Numbered from the stretch's first letter, positions 1-7,557 are shown. The stretch is 9,446 bases of DNA from Sulfurovum sp. (GCA_030622375.1 JAUXGC010000040.1:1-9446), one strand, 5' to 3'. Notes: generated by a model not told the origin, from the letters alone. Translations and numbers: made by a program.

Positions 1-567
1 ATCCAGCATCTGTTTTAAAATTTTTCGTGAAAGTTCCAGTTCTGGAATGCTGTGATGAGTTTTGCTTAAATTTGTATATAGCATGGCATAAATATTTGCA
101 TATTTACCTGTATGAAACTCTATCCACTCAACACCTAGTTCTGAAGAGGTTTTGAGTGCTATAAGTGTAGGGTCTATGAAAAGTGAAACTTCTATCTCCT
201 CTTTCTGTAGTCTTTTGATTGCCTCTTTTAGTCTAGGTTGTTTGCCTACGACTGCAAGTCCACCTTCAGTAGTAACCTCTTCCCTTTTTTCAGGTACAAG
301 GGTTACACGATGTGGTTTGAGCCTGCAAGCTATATCTATCATATCGGAGGAGATAGCACACTCAAGATTTACAGGGAGTGATGAGAGCTCTATAATATTT
401 TTAGCATCCATATCATGCATATGTCGTCTATCTTCACGCAGATGTATGGTTATCTGGTCAGCTCCAGCACGTTTACAAATACTAAGTGCATCCAAAGGGT
501 CAGGGTCTGCTATTTTTCGTGCTTCTCTTAAAACTGCTATGTGGTCTATGTTCACGCCGAGTAACAT
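1..567 (-). CDS. pdxJ: Pyridoxine 5'-phosphate synthase PdxJ, C-terminus cut off by window edge
   Basis: PdxJ condenses 1-deoxy-D-xylulose 5-phosphate with 3-amino-2-oxopropyl phosphate to give pyridoxine 5'-phosphate, in the DXP-dependent vitamin B6 pathway in the cytosol. The first 189 residues are present; the family is usually about 240-260, so roughly 60-70 residues lie beyond base 1. Hallmarks read on the minus strand are MLLGVNIDH at the N-terminus, ADPDPL near residues 20-25, GADQITIHLREDRRH (35-49, with H42 and R44 matching active-site residues), PVNLE ending at E69 (matching the catalytic Glu), VPEKREE (91-97) and the EFHTGKYA motif (150-157). The later GHGL-type catalytic His region is off the window. 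The ATG at 567 is preceded by a strong Shine-Dalgarno, AAGGGGG (581-575), 7 nt away. A clear promoter lies upstream. In related bacteria pdxA often follows, but that cannot be seen here. Confidence 0.95.
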   Translation of the reverse strand, partial: MLLGVNIDHIAVLREARKIADPDPLDALSICKRAGADQITIHLREDRRHMHDMDAKNIIELSSLPVNLECAISSDMIDIACRLKPHRVTLVPEKREEVTTEGGLAVVGKQPRLKEAIKRLQKEEIEVSLFIDPTLIALKTSSELGVEWIEFHTGKYANIYAMLYTNLSKTHHSIPELELSRKILKQMLD

Positions 568-597
568 ATATGAACCCCCTTGGGTAATATTAATTTG

Positions 598-625
598 ATT
601 ATAGCAAAAGGTTTGTATAATTCAA
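598..625 (-). promoter_or_regulatory. pdxJ promoter, extended -10
   Basis: On the minus strand there is a perfect TATAAT (603-598) preceded by TTTTGC, giving the extended -10 TGCTATAAT. A TTGAAT -35-like box (625-620) lies 16 nt upstream. The start site would fall near 591, leaving a leader of about 24 nt that contains the strong pdxJ Shine-Dalgarno. The T-rich stretch before TGCTATAAT is typical of housekeeping sigma promoters in Campylobacterota. The -35 box overlaps the -10 of the divergent thioredoxin promoter. Confidence 0.7.
616..621 (+). promoter_or_regulatory. Candidate -10 for the thioredoxin-like gene
   Basis: A perfect TATAAT, preceded by TTTG, lies 62 nt before the ATG at 684. 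A weak TTGATT (595-600) sits 15 nt upstream, which is short for a -35. The start site would be near 628. This -10 shares two bases with the pdxJ -35 on the other strand, so the two promoters probably compete. A short inverted repeat (CGTGG 645-649, CCACG 659-663) lies in the predicted leader. Confidence 0.45.
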
Positions 626-683
626 GTATTAAAATATAACGTAACGTGGGCAATAATGCCACGCTACAAAGGAAACAAGTATA

Positions 684-1022
684 ATGCCAAACAAAAAAGC
701 ACTACCTGTCATTAAATATTCAGATATCAAACAAAATCTAGGTAATGGCAAACCAGTAATTCTAGCTTTTGGCATGACGCACTGCTACAGCTGTATAGCT
801 ATGTCTAAAGTATTTTTTCAGGTACTAGAAGAGCACTCAAACTTTCAAATATACTCTATAGATTCTCAAAAAGAACGTTTAGTAAGTCGTGATATTTATA
901 AACTTGAAGAGATGCCTGCACAGATATTTTTTGATGCTGAAGGTACAGAGGTATTTCGGCATACTGGAGCGTATAAAAAGGCTGTAGTTGATATTATTTT
1001 AAATAAGTATGGGTTTGAGTAG
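684..1022 (+). CDS. Small cytosolic thioredoxin-fold protein with a CYSC active site
   Basis: This is a 112-residue thioredoxin-like protein, about the size of a single thioredoxin domain. A hydrophobic strand (PVILAFG, 24-30) leads into the redox motif HCYSC (33-37) with Cys34 and Cys37. A strand with SID follows (58-60), and MP at 77-78 should be the cis-proline facing the active site. No signal peptide or membrane segment is visible, so a cytosolic thiol-disulfide role is inferred. The CYSC dipeptide differs from the classical CGPC of thioredoxin 1, which suggests a specialised reductase, a DsbD-like domain or a peroxidase partner; the substrate is unknown. The ATG at 684 follows AAAGGA (668-673) at 10 nt. 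The stop lies 58 nt before argG, which has its own promoter, so co-transcription is possible but not required. Confidence 0.85.
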   Translation: MPNKKALPVIKYSDIKQNLGNGKPVILAFGMTHCYSCIAMSKVFFQVLEEHSNFQIYSIDSQKERLVSRDIYKLEEMPAQIFFDAEGTEVFRHTGAYKKAVVDIILNKYGFE

Positions 1023-1038
1023 GTCTTAACCAATATTA

Positions 1039-1047
1039 TGATAAAAT
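1039..1047 (+). promoter_or_regulatory. argG promoter, extended -10
   Basis: TGATAAAAT forms an extended -10: TG at 1039-1040, one spacer base, then TAAAAT at 1042-1047. It lies in the 58-nt gap between the thioredoxin-like gene and argG. The start site would fall near 1054, giving a leader of about 27 nt with the argG ribosome binding site. No convincing -35 is seen, which is common for extended -10 promoters in this group. Confidence 0.5.
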
Positions 1048-1080
1048 CGCGGAATTATATAGAACTAAAAGGCTTTGAAA

Positions 1081-2421
1081 ATGGCAAAAAGAACAATAAA
1101 AAAAGCAGTTTTAGCTTACTCTGGTGGACTTGATACGAGTATTATCCTTAAGTGGCTTCAAGATGAGTATGAGTGTGAAGTGGTTACATTTACTGCAGAC
1201 CTAGGACAGGGTGAAGAGGTGGAACCTGCACGTCAAAAAGCACTTGATATGGGTATCAAAGAAGAAAATATTTTTATTTTGGACCTTAAAGAAGAGTTTG
1301 TAAAAGACTTTGTTTTCCCTATGTTTAGAGCCAATGCTATTTATGAGGGCGAATATTTGCTAGGTACGTCTATAGCACGTCCACTAATTTCTAAAAAACA
1401 GATAGAGATTGCACATCAGACAGGTGCGGATGCGGTAAGTCATGGTGCGACGGGTAAAGGGAATGACCAAGTACGTTTTGAACTTGGTTACCTTGCCCTT
1501 GACCCAGATATTGCAGTGATTGCTCCTTGGAGAGAGTGGGATTTGAATTCTCGTACGAAACTTTTAGCGTATGCTAAAGAGCATGGCATAGATATTGATG
1601 ACAAAGGGCAAGCAAAACCTTACTCCATGGATGCTAACTTGCTTCATGTCTCTTATGAGGGTGAGCATTTAGAAAACCCTTACGCAGAGCCTGAAGAAGA
1701 TATGTGGTTATGGTCGGTTAGTCCTGAAAATGCACCAGATGAAGCTGAATATATTACTCTTAGCTACATCAATGGTGACCCCGTTGCCATCAACCGTGAA
1801 GAGTTGAGTCCTGCAAATATGCTTGCACGACTTAATGAATATGGTAATAAACATGGTATCGGACGTATAGATATTGTTGAAAACCGTATGGTTGGTATGA
1901 AAGCACGTGGATGTTATGAAACACCAGGTGGGACTATCATGCTCAAAGCTCACCGTGCTATGGAGTCTATCACACTAGATAGAGAAGAAGCACACATGAA
2001 AGACGAGCTTATGCCAAAGTATGCAAAACTTATCTATAACGGTTTATGGTGGTCTCCAGAGCGTAAGATGCTACAAGCTGCAATAGATGCAACACAAGAG
2101 CAAGTTCAGGGTGATGTTAAACTCAAACTTTACAAAGGAAATGTTACTGTTGTAGGTAGAAGATCAGATGTTTCTCTCTATTCTGAAGAGCATTCAACAT
2201 TTGAAGCAGATGATGTATATGATCAAAAAGATGCAGAAGGGTTTATTAAACTTAATGCACTTAGATTTATAATCGAAGGTAAAAAGCAGCCTGAGCGTAT
2301 CAAATCACTCATAGGTAGCTATGATGAGGTGGAAGTATGTCGCATAGAGACTGGTTCTGTAACTATCTGTGAGCGTATTAAACGTTTTTTCGGGTTTGGT
2401 AAAAAAGAGGACAAGGTATAG
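1081..2421 (+). CDS. argG: Argininosuccinate synthase with a C-terminal extension
   Basis: ArgG joins citrulline and aspartate at the cost of ATP (to AMP and PPi), making argininosuccinate in arginine biosynthesis; it is cytosolic and usually a tetramer. The PP-loop ATP motif AYSGGLDTS is at 12-20. Family blocks follow: [77 protein letters not shown] and finally FIKLNALR near 390-395. Type-1 ArgG proteins usually stop about there, near 400 residues; this one has 446, with about 50 further residues ending in a basic tail with FFGFGKK. The coding frame is intact through the tail. ATG 1081 is preferred: AAAAGG (1067-1072) sits 8 nt upstream. An in-frame TTG at 1075 is possible but too close to that site. 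Confidence 0.95.
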   Translation: MAKRTIKKAVLAYSGGLDTSIILKWLQDEYECEVVTFTADLGQGEEVEPARQKALDMGIKEENIFILDLKEEFVKDFVFPMFRANAIYEGEYLLGTSIARPLISKKQIEIAHQTGADAVSHGATGKGNDQVRFELGYLALDPDIAVIAPWREWDLNSRTKLLAYAKEHGIDIDDKGQAKPYSMDANLLHVSYEGEHLENPYAEPEEDMWLWSVSPENAPDEAEYITLSYINGDPVAINREELSPANMLARLNEYGNKHGIGRIDIVENRMVGMKARGCYETPGGTIMLKAHRAMESITLDREEAHMKDELMPKYAKLIYNGLWWSPERKMLQAAIDATQEQVQGDVKLKLYKGNVTVVGRRSDVSLYSEEHSTFEADDVYDQKDAEGFIKLNALRFIIEGKKQPERIKSLIGSYDEVEVCRIETGSVTICERIKRFFGFGKKEDKV

Positions 2422-2426
2422 GTTTA

Positions 2427-2530
2427 TGGAAGTGGAGACTTTAGTCCCACTAAAAGTTTAAACTGCTAGATAGATATATAACTTCCAAAAAATTTATAGT
2501 TGCGAGGTGGGACTAAAGTCTCCACTTCCA
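2427..2530. repeat. Inverted REP-like doublet, perfect 24-bp arms
   Basis: Bases 2427-2450 and 2507-2530 are perfect reverse complements (24 bp) around a 56-bp AT-rich spacer. Each arm is also an imperfect palindrome. In the left arm GTGG and CCAC pair (2432-2435 with 2447-2450) and GACT and AGTC pair (2437-2440 with 2443-2446), with one bulged A. The right arm is the same in reverse, with TTCCA at its outer end. The core GACTAAAGTC is the kind of palindrome found in REP elements mobilised by RAYT-type transposases, and a head-to-head pair matches a BIME-like doublet. It fills the gap between convergent argG and the membrane-protein gene. A transcript from either side could form a long stem, so it may block read-through or protect mRNA ends. 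There is no T-run, so it is not a standard intrinsic terminator. Confidence 0.8.
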
Positions 2531-2538
2531 AGAAGTTA

Positions 2539-3054
2539 CTAATCTAGTATCTCCTCCATCTCCTTCAATACTTTTGAAGGAGAGAATTTCAACAACTTCT
2601 CTTTGGAAAAAATATTTGGTACAAACTCCAGTAAAATATATAGCATTCCAATCATTGGATAGAAAACATAATACTCAACTTTAAATGATTTGAAACTGTA
2701 TCTTGTGATGAACCACTCTTTTGCACTTGCGACACCATTATAAAAGAGAAGCACTTCCATCGCAAATATGAAGCCCCAAGAAAAATAAGTCATCCCCGTA
2801 ACGAGCAGTGCACCTTCAATACCATACATAAGCATGACAAGGGCAAGAAATAGAGCAAGGAAGAGAGCAAAAGAGGAGAATCCTATAGCTGCAAAAATAA
2901 CTAAAATAGAAAATATAAAAAGTAAGCTACCAAAAAGAAAAAAGAGTTCCAGATAAGTTTTTTGTTCGCTAAAAGTAGGACTAAAAAAAGCACCTATTAG
3001 AGTGATGATAAATATGGCAATAATAATGAGGGCAATAGAACGATATTCTTTCAC
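2539..3054 (-). CDS. Unrecognised small integral membrane protein
   Basis: I do not recognise this family. From the chosen start it has 171 residues and is mostly hydrophobic, with about five likely membrane segments: near 5-23, 32-52, 54-78, 80-104 and 124-142. A more polar stretch (about 108-122, with KEWFITRYSFKSFKVEYY) precedes the last one. The C-terminal 25 residues are charged (KEKLLKFSPSKVLKEMEEILD) and probably cytosolic. No catalytic motif or conserved transporter signature is seen. The GTG at 3054 is chosen because CGAAGG (3066-3061) lies 6 nt upstream. An in-frame GTG at 3090 would add 12 residues, but these would be encoded by a perfect hairpin (3068-3093) and lack a ribosome binding site. 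It follows prlC by 42 nt on the same strand and is probably the last gene before the inverted repeat. Confidence 0.75.
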   Translation of the reverse strand: MKEYRSIALIIIAIFIITLIGAFFSPTFSEQKTYLELFFLFGSLLFIFSILVIFAAIGFSSFALFLALFLALVMLMYGIEGALLVTGMTYFSWGFIFAMEVLLFYNGVASAKEWFITRYSFKSFKVEYYVFYPMIGMLYILLEFVPNIFSKEKLLKFSPSKVLKEMEEILD

Positions 3055-3067
3055 GTTTTTCCTTCGT

Positions 3068-3093
3068 AGGGTGTTGTCTCCCGACAACACCCT
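3068..3093 (-). promoter_or_regulatory. Perfect 11-bp hairpin with GNRA tetraloop in the prlC-downstream gap
   Basis: AGGGTGTTGTC (3068-3078) and GACAACACCCT (3083-3093) are perfect complements around four bases. On the minus strand, the direction of both flanking genes, the loop reads GGGA and fits GNRA, a very stable RNA tetraloop; on the plus strand it would be UCCC. The stem starts 3 nt after the prlC stop and ends just before the Shine-Dalgarno of the next gene. No T-run follows in either direction. It may protect the prlC mRNA 3' end, weaken read-through or separate translation of the two genes. Its role is inference. Confidence 0.65.
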
Positions 3094-3096
3094 GCA

Positions 3097-5046
3097 TTAA
3101 CCTATTTCATAAAGTTTTATAAGATTCTTTACTTTTGCTTTGCGTCCAAGCCACTCCATGTAAAGAGTGCTCATCTCTTTGGCTCCACCGTTGGCAAGTA
3201 CAATATCTTTATACCCTTTTGCCATCTCTTTGTCAAATTCAGAATTTGCAGTTAGGCAAGAGAAGAAGGCATCAGCACTCAGTACTTCTGCCCACTTGTA
3301 GCTGTAGTAGCCTGCCGCATATCCACCAGCAAAGATATGTGCAAAGCCATGCTGGAACTTATTGTAGCTTGGTGTTTGCAGTAAAGAAGTTTTTTCTCTT
3401 ATTTTATCAAGTAGAGCTTGTACTTCATCTCCTTGATAGAGTTTTTGATGTAGTTTAAAATCAAATAATGAGAACTCTACTTGCCTCAAGATGCCGAGTG
3501 CTGCCTGAAAGTTTTTAGTCTCTTTTATTTTTGTCATAAGTTCATTTGAAATAGCCGTACCTGTTTTATGGTGAAATCCAAAACGCTTAAGTATAGATGA
3601 TTCATAAGCAAAGTTCTCTAAAAACTGCGAAGGGAACTCGACAACATCCCATGCTACACCGTTAATACCGGAGACTGAACGCTCTTTACATTTGCCAAAT
3701 AGGTGATGTATGGCATGCCCCATCTCATGAAAGAGTGTTACTACATCATCATGTCTAAGTAGAGAGGGGTTCTCTTTGGTGGAGGCAGAAAAGTTGCATA
3801 CAATAAATGCAGAGGCAAGATGTTTGTCTCCTTTGCTATCTATGTAGTGGGTCTCCCAGTCATTCATCCAAGCACCCCCACGCTTCTCTTTACGTGCTTC
3901 AAGGTCAAAGTAGATGCGACCACTTAATTTTTTTCCATCAAAAATATCAAATATTTTTACACAAGTATGCCAAGTTGGAACATTAGCTGGTTTGAAGGTT
4001 ACATTAAATAGTTCAGATACGATATTAAGTAGCCCTTCTAATACTTTATTTTGCTCAAAATAAGGTTTTGTCATGGTATCATCAAAATCAAATTTCTCTC
4101 TTTTGAGTTTTTCAGAGTAGTATCCTACATCATAATTCTCTAATCTATCTATGTTGTCTATTTGTTTTGCGTATTTTTTCAACTCTTTGAGTTCATTTTT
4201 AGCTTGAGGTAAAGCAGCATCAGCTAAATTAGTTAAGAACCCTATAACATCTTTCTGTCTGTTTGCATCTCTGGTTTCCAATGCATAGTGTGCATAATTT
4301 TTAAAGTTTAAAAGCTTTGCTTTTTCCTGTTTTAGAGAAAGAATTTGGTCTATCACTTTTTCATTTTTTGGTGCTCGTGTAGAGTAAGCTTTTGAAATTT
4401 TTTTTCTGTATGCTCTGTTTGGTCCGTAAGTCATATAGGCTAAATAGCTAGGAGTTTGAAGTGTAAATTTATAGATAGTTTTTCCATCTAGCTCCTCTTT
4501 CGCGATATCAATATCGGACTTAGGCATCCCTTCTACATCTTTTTTATTTTTAATAATAAATTCAAAATCATTGCTAGCATCAAGAAGGTTTTGTGAAAAC
4601 TCGTTGGAGAGTTCACTAAGCTTAAGTGATATCTCTTCCATTCTTTTTTTCTTATCTTCAGGTAGATTTACTCCAGAGAGTATAAAGTCTCTGATTTCAT
4701 GAGATACAACAGTTTCAGCTTCCTTATTATTTGTTTTTATCTGCTCTATTTTTTTAAAAAGTGCAACATTTTGTGCCATTTGTGAGGAAAATTTAGAGAG
4801 TAGTGGAATAGATTTTTCATACGCTTTTTGAGTCTTTTTAGAATTCATAACAGAGTTAAGATGTGAAAGGGGAGTGAAGAAAAGTCCTAACTCTTCATCT
4901 AAATCCTGAAGTGGTTTAAGAATTTTTTCATAATTTGTCTCATTGCTGTTTGTAATAGTATTTATAGCAGCTCTTTGTTGGTCCAATAATGCATTTAGCT
5001 TTTTTGGAAATTCTTTTAAATTAGTTATTCTAAATTCTTGAAACAT
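3097..5046 (-). CDS. prlC: Oligopeptidase A-like M3 family zinc metallopeptidase
   Basis: This is a cytosolic thimet-type (M3A) oligopeptidase of 649 residues; E. coli oligopeptidase A has about 680. Such enzymes cut short peptides, including signal-peptide fragments and proteolysis products, inside a closed helical channel. The zinc motif HEMGH is at 440-444 (His440 and His444 bind zinc, Glu441 is catalytic), and Glu470 in VVEFPSQFLENF matches the third zinc ligand. The substrate-binding block FAHIFAGGYAAGYYSYKWAE includes Tyr580, Tyr581 and Tyr583. The helical N-terminal half contains the family block YMTYGPNRAYRKKISKAYSTR. There is no signal peptide. ATG 5046 lies 9 nt from AGGA (5059-5056); a TTG one codon upstream at 5049 lies 6 nt from it and cannot be excluded. 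The gene sits 57 nt after the RND transporter gene, with a possible promoter in the gap, and its job is probably unrelated to lipid transport. PrlC/OpdA is the likely name, by family resemblance. Confidence 0.93.
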   Translation of the reverse strand: MFQEFRITNLKEFPKKLNALLDQQRAAINTITNSNETNYEKILKPLQDLDEELGLFFTPLSHLNSVMNSKKTQKAYEKSIPLLSKFSSQMAQNVALFKKIEQIKTNNKEAETVVSHEIRDFILSGVNLPEDKKKRMEEISLKLSELSNEFSQNLLDASNDFEFIIKNKKDVEGMPKSDIDIAKEELDGKTIYKFTLQTPSYLAYMTYGPNRAYRKKISKAYSTRAPKNEKVIDQILSLKQEKAKLLNFKNYAHYALETRDANRQKDVIGFLTNLADAALPQAKNELKELKKYAKQIDNIDRLENYDVGYYSEKLKREKFDFDDTMTKPYFEQNKVLEGLLNIVSELFNVTFKPANVPTWHTCVKIFDIFDGKKLSGRIYFDLEARKEKRGGAWMNDWETHYIDSKGDKHLASAFIVCNFSASTKENPSLLRHDDVVTLFHEMGHAIHHLFGKCKERSVSGINGVAWDVVEFPSQFLENFAYESSILKRFGFHHKTGTAISNELMTKIKETKNFQAALGILRQVEFSLFDFKLHQKLYQGDEVQALLDKIREKTSLLQTPSYNKFQHGFAHIFAGGYAAGYYSYKWAEVLSADAFFSCLTANSEFDKEMAKGYKDIVLANGGAKEMSTLYMEWLGRKAKVKNLIKLYEIG

Positions 5047-5074
5047 CAATATTATTCCTATTTAATTTTTGATG

Positions 5075-5083
5075 ATTGTAACA
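5075..5083 (-). promoter_or_regulatory. Possible prlC promoter, extended -10
   Basis: In the 57-nt gap between the RND gene and prlC the minus strand reads TGTTACAAT (5083-5075), a TGn-extended -10 with one mismatch to TATAAT. The start site would be near 5068, about 22 nt before the prlC ATG. No -35 is recognisable, so prlC could equally be read through from the mla genes. Confidence 0.35.
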
Positions 5084-5103
5084 TAGTTTATTGAGATATT
5101 CTT

Positions 5104-7557
5104 TTATTTAAATGGTTTAAAAAGTATTAATAGTTTTGGAAGCAACAGAAGATTAGAGATGAGTGCAGAAACCATAGCTACAATGGTAAGTAGGGCAAAG
5201 TAAACAGTAGGCACAAGGTTTGAGAGCATCAGTATGGAAAAGCCAATAATAATACTCAGAGTAGTAAAAAACATAGCTTCTCCCACACTTTTGTTTGTAG
5301 CTCTAACCACTTCTAAATATGAGCTGTTGTTGTCTATTTCATCTTTAAAACGATAAAGGTAGTGAATAGTATTGTCAACCCCTATACCTATGGCAATAGC
5401 CGCAATAGTAATAGTCATAACATCCAATGGTATATGTAACCACCCCATAAATCCAAAAACAATACCTATGGGAATAACATTAACTACCAATGCAATGGAT
5501 GTAATAAGCACAGACCTAAATAGGAGTAGGAACATTAGTGCCAAAATGATAAGTACTGTACCTAAAGTAGTAATTTGTGATTTAAAAAGTGATTGTAGTA
5601 AATTATTGTATAAAACCATAAGGTTTGAGAGTGAAAGAGTGGCTACTTGTGGGTCTAGCATGGCATCAATATCATAAGTTATTTTTTTAAGTAAAGCATC
5701 TCTTCTTAGGTTTTTATTTGAGTCCATAATTCTAGTGGCAAATCTCATTTGGTTATGTTCTATATTGAGATAAGGAGAGAGCACTATGTCTCTATACTCT
5801 TGTGGGATTTTAGTGTATAAAATAGCAAGTTTAATACTATCTAAATCTTCATTATTATTGAGTAGCTTGCCTATTTTGAGGAGTGAGGCTAAAGATTGAA
5901 CATCACCAATTTGAGGTAAACTTTTAAGATAGTCATGAATTTGTATGGCAAGTTCAAGTCTTTGAGGTGTAAACCAATACTGCTCTGCATTTGCATCATC
6001 TGCAAATTCATCTGCAAACTCATCTTCTTCATCAGCTTCCATATTTATATCTATTGTATCGTCTTTAAAAGTGATGATGATATCAAGAGGGGTAGTGCCT
6101 CCCAACTCTTGGTCTATGACTTTCATACTTTTATAAATTTGTGTATCTTGTTTAAAGTAGTCAATAAAACTATTTTCAATAATAAGCTTGGATGCTCCGG
6201 TAAAAGCAAAAATAAGAGTAAGTACAACAACAAGATAGATGCCAACCCTATCTTTTTGTATGATACGTGTTGCCAGTGATGGTAAAAATGAATCACTATT
6301 TTGTGTGCGTACAGCCCCTTTTTTGAACAAGAGTGCTAAAGTGGGAAAAAATATAAATGATATTATAAGAGAGAGAAAAATGCCTGCACTCATCATCCAG
6401 CCTAAGTTGATTATAGGATAAATTTTAGAGAGCAGTAGCGATCCAAAACCAGCTATAGTAGTTAAAACTGCAAAAGAGGTGGGTGTTATTTTGGAAAGCA
6501 TTGTCAGAAGCACAATGCGTTTATGTGAAGCTCTCGGGTAGAGGCTAAGTAACTCTTCGTAGCGTACAATGAGGTGCAAAACAATGGAGATGGTAATAAT
6601 AAGTTGCAATGCAATAAAATTAGAAGAGATAACAGTAATCTCCCAACCAAAAAAACCTAAGCTACTTGTGATAGCCAATACTGACAGTAAGCAGATGGAC
6701 AGAGGGATAACTACCCACTTTACTTTTCTAAACAGCAAGCTCAGTATAAGTATAAGCAGCAGTACTAAAGATATGCCATAAACAAGCAAATCACTCTTTA
6801 CAAAACTAACAATATCGTTAGAAATCATACCAACACCACCTAGAAAAAGTGAAGCTTCACTTTTATGTGTTTGCATAATATTTCTAATCTGTTTAATGCC
6901 TTTTGACATGCTTTCACGCTGCCTGTCTCTGTGTATTTTGAAATCTTTTTTGACTTTTTTAAGTAGTTTTAACTCTTCTGGAGATAAAGAAGATATACGA
7001 GCTTTTTTTAGAAATATATTTTTTTGTTCTAGAAGAGAAGAGTATATTTTATCTTTATAGAGTTTTAAAATAATAGTAGAGGTTTTAAAATCTTTACTGA
7101 CCAAATTCCCTACATAAAGAGGATTGTTTAAAAACTCTTTTTTTACTAATACTTTGTCTATATTATTTGATTCAAGAGTGCGTGCATCTCCCGCCAAATC
7201 TTGAATCTCTCTAGTTGGAGAAAGAAGTAGTGGAACAGTTAAAATAGACTCTACAGATTTAACTAAATCTACTTTACTTAAGCTGTTGTGTAAACTCTTG
7301 AGTGTCTCTAAACTTTCAGTAGAGAGCATCTTCTCTTTAGGCGTATAGGTAATCACCATAAAATCACTGGTGGAAAAGCGTTTATCTACAGTGCGTTTAA
7401 ATGCCAAGTCTTTGTCATCATCTAAAAGTAGAGTATCTGCGGAGGCATCTATCTCTAACTTGGTACTGTAATAAGAAAAAGATAGCAGAGCAATAAGCAA
7501 AAAAAGTATGATACTTTTAGGGTATTTAAATATAAAGTGAGTGTAAATATTTTTCAA
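5104..7557 (-). CDS. RND/MMPL-superfamily inner-membrane transporter, likely lipid-related
   Basis: This 817-residue protein has the two-fold RND layout: TM1 (13-30), a periplasmic loop (about 33-255), TM2-TM6 (257-411), TM7 (438-457), a second periplasmic loop (about 459-658) and TM8-TM12 (661-813). TM10 carries GIGVDNTIHYLYRF with Asp728 and His732, matching the proton-relay position of MMPL/HpnN-type transporters. The corresponding helix TM4 has Ser324 and His328, so the Asp is absent from that half. The second loop contains an acidic stretch (507-521) with EFAD repeats. The family exports lipids and other hydrophobic compounds using the proton gradient. Being last in a unit with mlaA and mlaC suggests it serves as the inner-membrane partner for MlaC. 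The start is a TTG: TAGGG is 9 nt upstream, an in-frame stop lies three codons upstream, and the next internal Met is residue 67. Substrate and direction are unknown. Confidence 0.88.
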   Translation of the reverse strand: MKNIYTHFIFKYPKSIILFLLIALLSFSYYSTKLEIDASADTLLLDDDKDLAFKRTVDKRFSTSDFMVITYTPKEKMLSTESLETLKSLHNSLSKVDLVKSVESILTVPLLLSPTREIQDLAGDARTLESNNIDKVLVKKEFLNNPLYVGNLVSKDFKTSTIILKLYKDKIYSSLLEQKNIFLKKARISSLSPEELKLLKKVKKDFKIHRDRQRESMSKGIKQIRNIMQTHKSEASLFLGGVGMISNDIVSFVKSDLLVYGISLVLLLILILSLLFRKVKWVVIPLSICLLSVLAITSSLGFFGWEITVISSNFIALQLIITISIVLHLIVRYEELLSLYPRASHKRIVLLTMLSKITPTSFAVLTTIAGFGSLLLSKIYPIINLGWMMSAGIFLSLIISFIFFPTLALLFKKGAVRTQNSDSFLPSLATRIIQKDRVGIYLVVVLTLIFAFTGASKLIIENSFIDYFKQDTQIYKSMKVIDQELGGTTPLDIIITFKDDTIDINMEADEEDEFADEFADDANAEQYWFTPQRLELAIQIHDYLKSLPQIGDVQSLASLLKIGKLLNNNEDLDSIKLAILYTKIPQEYRDIVLSPYLNIEHNQMRFATRIMDSNKNLRRDALLKKITYDIDAMLDPQVATLSLSNLMVLYNNLLQSLFKSQITTLGTVLIILALMFLLLFRSVLITSIALVVNVIPIGIVFGFMGWLHIPLDVMTITIAAIAIGIGVDNTIHYLYRFKDEIDNNSSYLEVVRATNKSVGEAMFFTTLSIIIGFSILMLSNLVPTVYFALLTIVAMVSALISNLLLLPKLLILFKPFK
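6001..6024 (-). repeat. Two 12-bp tandem units encoding an acidic EFAD repeat in the RND protein
   Basis: TGCAAATTCATC (6001-6012) is followed directly by TGCAAACTCATC (6013-6024), differing at one base. On the coding strand they give repeated D-E-F-A units within residues 507-521 (MEADEEDEFADEFADD), in the second periplasmic loop of the transporter. The tract is low-complexity and acidic, and is probably a flexible surface insertion. Confidence 0.6.

Noticed and set aside
152..598. Open frame on the plus strand opposite pdxJ
   Set aside because: The opposite strand encodes PdxJ with all family motifs, and this frame has low-complexity Ser/Ile-rich text with no family resemblance.
645..663. 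Short inverted repeat CGTGG/CCACG in the thioredoxin leader
   Set aside because: Only 5 bp with a 9-nt loop and no T-run; too weak to call an operator or terminator.
1075..1080. TTG start two codons upstream of the argG ATG
   Set aside because: The ribosome binding site AAAAGG ends only 2 nt before it, while ATG 1081 has a normal 8-nt spacing.
2455..2464. Palindrome AGTTTAAACT in the spacer of the inverted repeat
   Set aside because: A 10-bp AT-rich palindrome is expected by chance in such sequence, and nothing links it to a regulator.
3055..3090. Longer membrane-protein frame starting at GTG 3090
   Set aside because: The added 12 residues are encoded by the hairpin and lack a ribosome binding site; GTG 3054 has one.
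5935..6279. Plus-strand open frames within the RND gene
   Set aside because: They lie opposite a clear 817-residue transporter frame, and their composition mirrors its codons.
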